From an uncultured Ruminococcus sp. (GTDB taxonomy: Bacteria; Bacillota; Clostridia; Oscillospirales; CAG-272): 6,336 bases of DNA. This document shows positions 1 through 4,909 of the stretch, piece by piece. The first letter of the stretch is position 1, and every line of letters starts with the position of its first letter. The stretch lies in contig CACZOH010000133.1 of assembly GCA_902782785.1 (NCBI GenBank), positions 1 to 6,336 of the forward strand, in the 5' to 3' direction. Under the pieces are notes generated by a model. It saw only the letters and a program-made list of their open reading frames with translations. It did not search any database and was not told the DNA's origin. Position numbers and translations under genes: made by a program.

Positions 1-771
1 GTTCAGGCTCCCTGCCAGCACACCTACGGCGATCCCACGTGGGAATGGTCGGAAGACTACTCCTCCGCAAAGGCGACCTTCGTCTGCACGAACTGCAATG
101 ACACCGTAACGCTTGATGCGACCGTGACCTCCGAAGAAGACACCGAAAACGGCAAGATAATCTACACCGCAAAGGTCACCTTCCAGGAAACGGAATACAC
201 CGACACCAAATCCAAGGACATTCCTCCGTGTGAACATACATACGGCGAACCCACCTGGGAATGGTCGGAAGACTACACTGCCGCAAAAGCGACGTTCACC
301 TGCACCAAGTGCGGCGAAACAGTAACGCTTGATGCGACCGTTACGACCGAGGAAGACACCGAAAACGGCAAGATCATCCACACCGCGGAAGTCACGTTCG
401 AGGGCACGACCTACACAGACATCGTAACAGAGGATATTCCTCCGTGCGAGCACGCCTACGGCGAACCCGTTTGGGAATGGGCTGATGATTACTCATCCGC
501 TACAGCGACCTTCAAGTGCACCAAGTGCGGTGAAGAAGAAACGCTGACCGCGACAATCACCTCCGAGGAAGACAAGGAAAACAACCAGATCGTTTACACC
601 GCGACGGTAACCTTCAACGGCACCGTATATACCGATACCGTAAACGTTGCTATCGTAACTCCGCCTCTCACAGGTGAGTCCTACGTCTGGTTCGCAGTTG
701 CCGGCGCAGCGCTTATCGCAAGCGCGGCCTGCTCCGTGATCATAATTCGCCGTAAAAACCGCGTCTTATAA
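1..771 (+). CDS. C-terminal part of a repeat-containing, sortase-type cell-surface protein (5' end outside window)
   Basis: The frame is open from base 1, so this is the last 256 residues of a longer protein; an internal GTG at 124 is not a credible start because the repeat pattern runs straight through it. The fragment holds three tandem 72-residue repeats (see separate entry), then a tail with PPLTGE (661-678), a hydrophobic segment of about 20 residues, and a positively charged end (RRKNR). That order of motif, membrane span and basic tail is the established layout of a sortase substrate, so the protein is probably linked to peptidoglycan and displayed outside the cell. PPLTG is a variant of LPxTG. 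Each repeat is rich in Thr, Glu, Trp and Tyr and carries C-x-H and C-x-x-C, which could bind a metal or form disulphides. The N-terminal, function-defining part is missing, so no activity (adhesin, enzyme or other) can be assigned. A strong terminator follows directly. Confidence 0.85.
   Translation, partial: VQAPCQHTYGDPTWEWSEDYSSAKATFVCTNCNDTVTLDATVTSEEDTENGKIIYTAKVTFQETEYTDTKSKDIPPCEHTYGEPTWEWSEDYTAAKATFTCTKCGETVTLDATVTTEEDTENGKIIHTAEVTFEGTTYTDIVTEDIPPCEHAYGEPVWEWADDYSSATATFKCTKCGEEETLTATITSEEDKENNQIVYTATVTFNGTVYTDTVNVAIVTPPLTGESYVWFAVAGAALIASAACSVIIIRRKNRVL
13..651 (+). repeat. Three tandem 216-bp (72-residue) Cys/His repeats
   Basis: The units begin at the Cys codons at 13, 229 and 445, giving an exact 216-bp period; the third fades out near 651. 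The consensus reads C-x-H-x-Y-G-x-P-x-W-E-W, then DY, then ATF-x-C-T-x-C, then TLxATxTxEED, then a strand ending in YTD. The CxxC pairs lie at 85-96, 301-312 and 517-528. Several blocks are identical at DNA level between units (for example the GAATGGTCGGAAGACTAC block and the GAAGACACCGAAAACGGCAAGAT block in part), which points to fairly recent duplication. The final unit has diverged most, as is usual for the copy next to the anchor. The array probably continues left of the window. Confidence 0.9.
661..768 (+). other. Variant cell-wall sorting signal (PPLTGE, membrane segment, basic tail)
   Basis: The last 36 codons encode PPLTGE, then a hydrophobic span beginning YVWFAVAGAALIAS, then RRKNRVL. 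This matches the tripartite signal recognised by sortases in Gram-positive bacteria, with Pro in place of the usual first Leu. Cleavage between Thr and Gly and attachment to the wall is inferred from the family. If no matching sortase accepts the PPxTG form, the tail would act as a simple membrane anchor. Confidence 0.75.
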
Positions 772-805
772 TCGGATCGTCTGACATCTGAAATTTTGAA
801 AAACA

Positions 806-847
806 GGGTTGTTCCGAACGGCTGACGCCGATCGGAACAACCCTTTT
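806..847 (+). terminator. Strong Rho-independent terminator of the surface-protein gene
   Basis: A perfect 12-bp stem pairs GGGTTGTTCCGA (806-817) with TCGGAACAACCC (832-843). After one A/A mismatch an inner CGGC/GCCG stem (819-822 with 827-830) closes a TGAC loop. TTTT follows at 844-847. It lies 35 bp after the stop codon of the surface-protein gene. An A-rich stretch before the left arm (about 797-803) would give a U-run on the other strand, so it may also stop minus-strand transcription. Confidence 0.9.
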
Positions 848-1134
848 CAATTCTCTTCACTGGAAGTGCATGATCAAGAATTCAGAATTGAAAATCAAAA
901 AAAACAGCCTGACCGCCGCGATATCAAACGTATAAAGCACAAAAAGAAACAGTACCGTATAATAACGTCCGAAGTCAGATGCTTTCTCCGGTAAGCGCCG
1001 TTTCGCACTGACGCGGTACCCCTGATTCAGCATAAACGTCCCGTATAACGTCTTATGCCGTTTATTCCGGAGTGATCCTCTTCCCTGCCGTAAACGGAAA
1101 TAAAATAACACGGCAGTCAATTACGGTTCCGCTT
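848..1134. other. Intergenic stretch without a convincing gene
   Basis: About 290 bp between two terminators. An 87-codon minus-strand frame (857-1120) exists, but it would start at TTG with no ribosome binding site and its product is Arg/Phe-rich with no recognisable domain. A plus-strand frame starting inside the terminator is equally unconvincing. The sequence contains one arm of an imperfect inverted repeat (880-900) and short inverted pieces such as TGCCGT/ACGGCA (1086-1091 and 1110-1115). No tRNA, promoter or riboswitch was recognised. Confidence 0.6.
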
Positions 1135-1196
1135 AAAAAAGATCCGCCCTGAAACGGACGGATCATAACGTTTGATTTTGATTTTTGATTCTGAAT
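880..1196. repeat. Imperfect long-spaced inverted repeat (arms 880-900 and 1176-1196)
   Basis: The left arm ATTCAGAATTGAAAATCAAAA (21 nt written only to define the arm: core ATTCAGAAT, TG, AAAATCAAAA) matches the reverse complement of 1176-1196 at 19 of 21 positions; only the central TG/CA differs. Weaker similarity extends outward to about 871 and 1206. The arms lie 317 bp apart outer edge to outer edge and enclose only noncoding sequence plus the terminator of the neighbouring gene. The arms are AT-rich and of low complexity, so chance is possible. A small non-autonomous element (MITE-like) or a pair of dispersed intergenic repeats are alternatives. Confidence 0.4.
1135..1164 (-). terminator. 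Rho-independent terminator of the UPF0371 gene
   Basis: Read on the minus strand, GATCCGTCC (1164-1156) pairs with GGGCGGATC (1149-1141) through eight Watson-Crick pairs and one U-G pair around a short loop, followed by six T residues (1140-1135). The hairpin starts 34 bp beyond the UPF0371 stop codon. The G-U pair forms only in minus-strand RNA (a C/A mismatch on plus), and the T-run is on the minus side, so the direction is clear. Confidence 0.88.
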
Positions 1197-1198
1197 CC

Positions 1199-2686
1199 TT
1201 AATTGATATACAGATCCTTTGAAATAAACTCAGGCTCGCACGTGAGGTTTATGTGCAGCTTCTTTATGTAGTCCTCCTCGCTCGGGGTGAGCATTTTTGT
1301 TGAGTGCGCCTCGCAATGATTGAGCTCGGGGAGCTTCTGCAGAGCATAAGCGACGGACGGGTTCGTAGCCGCGCATATACTCAGCGCTATCAGCGCCTCG
1401 TGCAGATTGAGCTTGCTCGCCTTTGAGCCTATCGAACGCTTCATCGCGGTTATCGGCTCAAGCACTACGGGTGAGATCAGATGTATATCGTCCGCTATGC
1501 CCGACAGATATTTTATCGCGTTTATCATAGCCGCGGACGCTGCCGAGATCATCGGCGACGATTTGCCGGTAACGACGTGACCGTCGTTCAGCTTGATCGC
1601 AACACAGTGCAGACCGCCGTTCTTCTCCGATTTTTCAAGCGCATAGTGTACCACGTCTCTGTCGGTCTTGTTTGCGTTAAGCTCTTCCATAAGAGCCTCG
1701 CAGCGGTATACCACGCTTTTATCGCAAAGTCCGTTTTTGTAATCGCAGGCGGCTTTGAAATATCTTCTTATGACCTCCTGCTTCGACGCTTCACGGCAGA
1801 CGTCGTCGTCGCAGATGCAGAAGCCCGCCATATTGACGCCCATATCCGTCGGAGATTTGTATATATCCTCGGTGTTTCCGGATATTCTTGAAAGTATCTT
1901 GCGTACTACGGGGAAAGCCTCTACGTCTCTGTTGTAGTTTACGGTCGTTATACCGTACGCTTCAAGGTGATACGGGTCTATCATATTGACGTCGGACAAG
2001 TCCGCCGTCGCCGCCTCGTAAGCTATGTTGATCGGATGCTTCAACGGCAGATTCCATATCGGGAACGTTTCGAATTTAGCGTAACCCGCGTTCACGCCGC
2101 GCTTTCTTTCATGGTATATCTGCGAAAGACAGGTCGCAAGCTTGCCGGAACCGGGTCCCGGAGCGGTCACTACGACGAGCGGGCGCGTTGTGGGAACAAA
2201 ATCGTTTGCGCCGTAACCGTTGTCGCTTGTTATCGTATCTATATCGTTCGGGTAGCCTTTGATAACGCGGTGTATGAAAACGCGTTCGCCCCTCATTTCA
2301 AGCTTCTTTTTGAAGATCTCTGCGGACGGCTGACCGACGTACTGAGTTATGACGACCGCGGAAACGTAAATGTCAAGAGATCTCAGCCCGTCTATCAGAC
2401 GCAGAACGTCCGTATCATACGTTATTCCGTAGTCGGCGCGTATCTTTTTACGCTCTATGTCGGCGGCGTTGATTATGACTATTATCTCAAGCTTGTCCTT
2501 AAGCTTTTTGAGAAGTCTTATCTTGGAATCGGGCGCAAATCCCGGCAGTACGCGCGACGCGTGATAATCGTCGAACAGCTTGCCGCCGAATTCAAGATAC
2601 AGCTTGTTGTCAAACCTGTTGATACGCTCAAGTATACGCTGAGACTGCATATCAACATATTTTTCGTTATCAAATCCGATTTTCAT
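1199..2686 (-). CDS. UPF0371 (DUF1846) family protein, 495 aa
   Basis: I recognise this as the DUF1846/UPF0371 family, conserved in Firmicutes and Actinobacteria; length (495 residues) is normal for the family, whose biochemical role is not established. The opening MKIGFDNEKYVDMQSQRI, the N-terminal segment ending near LPGFAPD and the block around residues 175-185 (APGPGSGKLAT) are typical. That last block resembles a nucleotide-binding P-loop (GxGSGK), although the family is not a proven ATPase. The protein has no signal peptide or membrane span, so it is probably cytoplasmic. The start at 2686 is chosen because GGGAG lies six bases upstream and MKIGF matches family N-termini; an upstream ATG at 2731 would add 15 residues, and its codon lies upstream of the predicted transcription start. 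The gene is monocistronic, with its own sigma-A promoter and terminator, and is divergent from the rhamnosidase gene. Confidence 0.93.
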   Translation of the reverse strand: MKIGFDNEKYVDMQSQRILERINRFDNKLYLEFGGKLFDDYHASRVLPGFAPDSKIRLLKKLKDKLEIIVIINAADIERKKIRADYGITYDTDVLRLIDGLRSLDIYVSAVVITQYVGQPSAEIFKKKLEMRGERVFIHRVIKGYPNDIDTITSDNGYGANDFVPTTRPLVVVTAPGPGSGKLATCLSQIYHERKRGVNAGYAKFETFPIWNLPLKHPINIAYEAATADLSDVNMIDPYHLEAYGITTVNYNRDVEAFPVVRKILSRISGNTEDIYKSPTDMGVNMAGFCICDDDVCREASKQEVIRRYFKAACDYKNGLCDKSVVYRCEALMEELNANKTDRDVVHYALEKSEKNGGLHCVAIKLNDGHVVTGKSSPMISAASAAMINAIKYLSGIADDIHLISPVVLEPITAMKRSIGSKASKLNLHEALIALSICAATNPSVAYALQKLPELNHCEAHSTKMLTPSEEDYIKKLHINLTCEPEFISKDLYIN

Positions 2687-2692
2687 ATGAAA

Positions 2693-2697
2693 CTCCC
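2693..2697 (-). promoter_or_regulatory. Ribosome binding site fixing the UPF0371 start
   Basis: GGGAG on the minus strand is separated from the ATG at 2686 by six bases. This supports that start over the in-frame ATG at 2731, which has no comparable site. Confidence 0.8.
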
Positions 2698-2706
2698 GTA
2701 CGCTGA

Positions 2707-2722
2707 AATATACGCGTATATT
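2707..2722. promoter_or_regulatory. Perfect 16-bp palindrome over the UPF0371 start point (candidate operator)
   Basis: AATATACGCGTATATT is its own reverse complement. It overlaps the downstream half of the minus-strand -10 box and the predicted transcription start (about 2713). A dimeric repressor bound here would block that promoter, which is inference from position. The regulator family cannot be told from the site. AT-rich flanks make some dyad symmetry expected, but eight matched base pairs with a GC-containing centre is notable. Confidence 0.5.
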
Positions 2723-2748
2723 ATAATACATTTTTATTGATTTGTAAA
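2720..2748 (-). promoter_or_regulatory. Sigma-A promoter of the UPF0371 gene
   Basis: On the minus strand, TTTACA (2748-2743) and TATAAT (2725-2720) are separated by exactly 17 bases: a five-of-six -35 and a perfect -10. Transcription would start near 2713, giving a leader of about 27 nt that contains the ribosome binding site. The -10 lies in the palindrome ATTATAAT (2720-2727), so a TATAAT is also present on the plus strand, but no good plus-strand -35 stands 16-18 bases from it. Confidence 0.85.
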
Positions 2749-2765
2749 TAGGTAAAACCTAAAAA
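2737..2765 (+). promoter_or_regulatory. Weak candidate promoter for the rhamnosidase-deacetylase operon
   Basis: TTGATT (2737-2742) and TAAAAA (2760-2765) are 17 bases apart, each matching four of six consensus bases. This is the best spaced pair I can see in the 114-bp divergent region for the plus strand, but it is poor. A weak core promoter would fit a gene needing an activator. The plus-strand TATAAT at 2722-2727 is an alternative -10 lacking a -35. Confidence 0.3.
2749..2761. promoter_or_regulatory. 13-bp dyad TAGGTAAAACCTA (candidate operator)
   Basis: Five-base arms TAGGT and ACCTA surround AAA. The dyad abuts the upstream edge of the minus-strand -35 box and lies 40 bp upstream of the rhamnosidase start codon, within the only candidate plus-strand promoter. 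Its centre is about 40 bp from the centre of the 2707-2722 palindrome. The two differ in sequence, so they need not bind the same protein. It could also be chance. Confidence 0.35.
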
Positions 2766-2784
2766 AATACATTTTTTTTACACA

Positions 2785-2791
2785 GAAAGGA
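2785..2791 (+). promoter_or_regulatory. Ribosome binding site of the rhamnosidase gene
   Basis: GAAAGGA lies nine bases before the ATG at 2801 and is the only good Shine-Dalgarno match upstream, supporting that start. Confidence 0.75.
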
Positions 2792-2800
2792 CAGTTAATC

Positions 2801-4882
2801 ATGTTTAAAAAAGCCAGGTGGATATGGACGGCCGCGGGTCAGAGTCCCGATCTGTACGTAAATTTCATAAAAAAATTCAACTGCGAAAAAGGCGCGACGC
2901 TTAAGATAGCCGCCGACTCCGATTATACGGTATACGTAAACGGAAAGCTCGCCGCTTTCGGCCAGTACGCATGTTATCCCGAAAGAAAGGTTTTTGATAC
3001 CGTGGATATAAGCGAATATACGGTCAAGGGCGAAAATCTGCTTGCCGTCACAGTCTGGTATTTCGGCGCGCCGTTCTTTACGTACAAGCCCGGAAACGCG
3101 GGTCTGATATTTGAAACAGAAGAAAACGGCAGCGTGACGGCGTACAGCGATACGGAAACGCTTTGCAGAAAAGCCGATGACTATATAAGCGGTATGCGTC
3201 ACGCGATAAGCGGACAGCTCGGTTTTTCATATCACTACGATTTCGGCGGAAAGACCGGTTGGAACGTCTCGGGTGAAACCGACGGTTTTGAAAAAAGCGT
3301 TATAGCGGACGGCATTTCATATAATTTCATACCGCGCCCGGTAAAAAAGCTTGTTTTAAAGGACAGGATGAAGGCAAAAATGACTATGCAGGGCGTATTT
3401 GATTATCCCGTTGAGCGTGTAAACACGCAGACGGATATGCAGCACGCCGCGCTGTCCTTCCGCTTCCCTTCCGAGATAGGCAAAGGCAGTACGTCTTTTC
3501 CTTTTGAATTCTGTGCGAAAAATGACGAAAAAGTGTTCTTTACGATCGATCTCGGAAAAGAAACCTCGGGCTTTCTCGACTTTGATATAACCGTTCCGGA
3601 GGACGCCGATATGGAGGTCGGCTACGGCGAGCATCTTGTTGACGGACGCTGCAGAACGTCTATACGCGATTTTACCGCGGATTTCAAGCTCAAGGCGGGC
3701 AGAAACGAGTTTTTGAACACGTTCCGCCGCTTCGGATGCAGATATCTGCAGTTCTTCATCCATACGAACAGGGCGACGGTAAATTACGCGGGTTTAAGAC
3801 CGACGGAATATCCCGTGAATATCAAAAAGCCGGAATTGAGCGGACTATTGAGAAACACGATATACGAGGTGTGCGAAAACACGCTCATTCAATGTATGCA
3901 CGAGCATTACGAGGACTGTCCGTGGCGTGAACAGTCGCTTTATACGATGGATTCGCGCAATCAGATGCTTTGCGGTTATTACGCCTTCAAGGAGTACGCA
4001 TTTCCGCGCGCGTGCCTTGACCTTATCTCTCAGGGCATGAGAGAAGACGGAATTTTGTCTCTCTGCTATCCCGCGGGCTCCGATTTCCCGATACCGTCGT
4101 TTTCGCTCATGTATTTCATACAGATGCGCGAATATATAGATCACAGCCGCGACAAGAGCCTCGCCAAGGAAGTTTACCCCGTGCTCACGCGCTTAATGAA
4201 AACGTTTACTGATAAGATCGGTGAAAACGGTTTGTGCGACAATTTCAAAAACAGCGACGTCGGAGCAATATGGAACTTCTACGAATGGTCTCCCACGATG
4301 GACGGCGGCGAAGGCAACGCGAAAACGAGCTATGAGGCGCCGCTCAACGCCGATCTTTCGCTGGCGCTCCAAAATCTCGCCGCGATATGCGCTTACATCG
4401 GAAAAGACGCGGACGGTATGAAATACGCGGAAACAGCGTTCAAGCTTAACAAAGCGATAAAAGACAAGTTTTATAATAACAAAACAAAGCTTTTCAACTC
4501 GTTTGACGACAGGCATTTTGACGATTACAGCGTTCTGACTAACGCTCTGTGTCTTCTCTGCGGCGCGGCGGACGACGTCGACAAATCCGTGATTTTACAG
4601 ATACTTGAGAAAAACGGCGGGCAAATTGACGGAATAAACGTGATCCCGAACACGCTTTCAATGAATTCGTTCCGCTTTGACGCGCTTTTGAAGTACAACG
4701 CGAAAAAATACAGAGACGTTATACTGGATGAAATAGACCGCGACTATCTGTATATGCTCCGCAAGGACGCCACGGCGTTCTGGGAGACGATAAAGGGAGA
4801 TTTTGATTTCGGTTACGCGGGAAGCCTCTGCCACGGCTGGAGCGCGCTGCCTATCTATTATTATGAGATCCTGAACGGATGA
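2801..4882 (+). CDS. GH78 alpha-L-rhamnosidase-type glycoside hydrolase, 693 aa, cytoplasmic
   Basis: Predicted to hydrolyse terminal alpha-L-rhamnose from glycosides or oligosaccharides (EC 3.2.1.40) with inversion. The order is an N-terminal beta-rich, galactose-binding-like domain (about 1-190, including DYTVYVNGKLAAFG), a second beta domain (about 200-340) with the GH78-typical DLGKETSGF (250-258) and GYGE (274-277), and an (alpha/alpha)6-type catalytic barrel (about 345-640). DCPWREQSLYTMD supplies D372, E377 and D384, with the +5/+12 spacing of the catalytic acidic residues of characterised GH78 enzymes. A second conserved Glu, E662 in FWET, and CHGWSALP near 677-684 complete the site. 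There is no signal peptide or anchor, so substrates must be imported. At 693 residues it is compact for GH78, lacking extra binding modules. The deacetylase gene follows after 27 bp. Exact sugar specificity is not readable; some GH78-like proteins remain uncharacterised. Confidence 0.9.
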   Translation: MFKKARWIWTAAGQSPDLYVNFIKKFNCEKGATLKIAADSDYTVYVNGKLAAFGQYACYPERKVFDTVDISEYTVKGENLLAVTVWYFGAPFFTYKPGNAGLIFETEENGSVTAYSDTETLCRKADDYISGMRHAISGQLGFSYHYDFGGKTGWNVSGETDGFEKSVIADGISYNFIPRPVKKLVLKDRMKAKMTMQGVFDYPVERVNTQTDMQHAALSFRFPSEIGKGSTSFPFEFCAKNDEKVFFTIDLGKETSGFLDFDITVPEDADMEVGYGEHLVDGRCRTSIRDFTADFKLKAGRNEFLNTFRRFGCRYLQFFIHTNRATVNYAGLRPTEYPVNIKKPELSGLLRNTIYEVCENTLIQCMHEHYEDCPWREQSLYTMDSRNQMLCGYYAFKEYAFPRACLDLISQGMREDGILSLCYPAGSDFPIPSFSLMYFIQMREYIDHSRDKSLAKEVYPVLTRLMKTFTDKIGENGLCDNFKNSDVGAIWNFYEWSPTMDGGEGNAKTSYEAPLNADLSLALQNLAAICAYIGKDADGMKYAETAFKLNKAIKDKFYNNKTKLFNSFDDRHFDDYSVLTNALCLLCGAADDVDKSVILQILEKNGGQIDGINVIPNTLSMNSFRFDALLKYNAKKYRDVILDEIDRDYLYMLRKDATAFWETIKGDFDFGYAGSLCHGWSALPIYYYEILNG

Positions 4883-4898
4883 ACAAATACTGACTATT

Positions 4899-4902
4899 AG
4901 GG
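4899..4902 (+). promoter_or_regulatory. Ribosome binding site of the deacetylase gene
   Basis: AGGG lies seven bases before the ATG at 4910, inside the 27-bp gap after the rhamnosidase stop. No hairpin or promoter is visible in that gap, which supports co-transcription. Confidence 0.6.
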
Positions 4903-4909
4903 TTTTTCA

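Noticed and set aside
124..771. GTG at 124 as the start of a small 215-residue protein
   Set aside because: The same frame is open to base 1 and the first 72-residue repeat begins before it, so this is an internal codon of a longer gene.
857..1120. 87-codon minus-strand open frame in the intergenic region
   Set aside because: It starts at TTG without a Shine-Dalgarno site, has no recognisable domain, and part of its product simply translates the AT-rich inverted-repeat arm.
2687..2731. Upstream ATG at 2731 as the UPF0371 start
   Set aside because: It would place the start codon upstream of the predicted transcription start, has no ribosome binding site, and adds 15 residues not typical of the family.
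1967..2740. 257-codon plus-strand open frame opposite the UPF0371 gene
   Set aside because: It lies wholly antisense to a well-supported conserved gene and its upstream end; the product is Arg/Tyr/Val-rich without a domain, as expected of a shadow frame in GC-rich codons.
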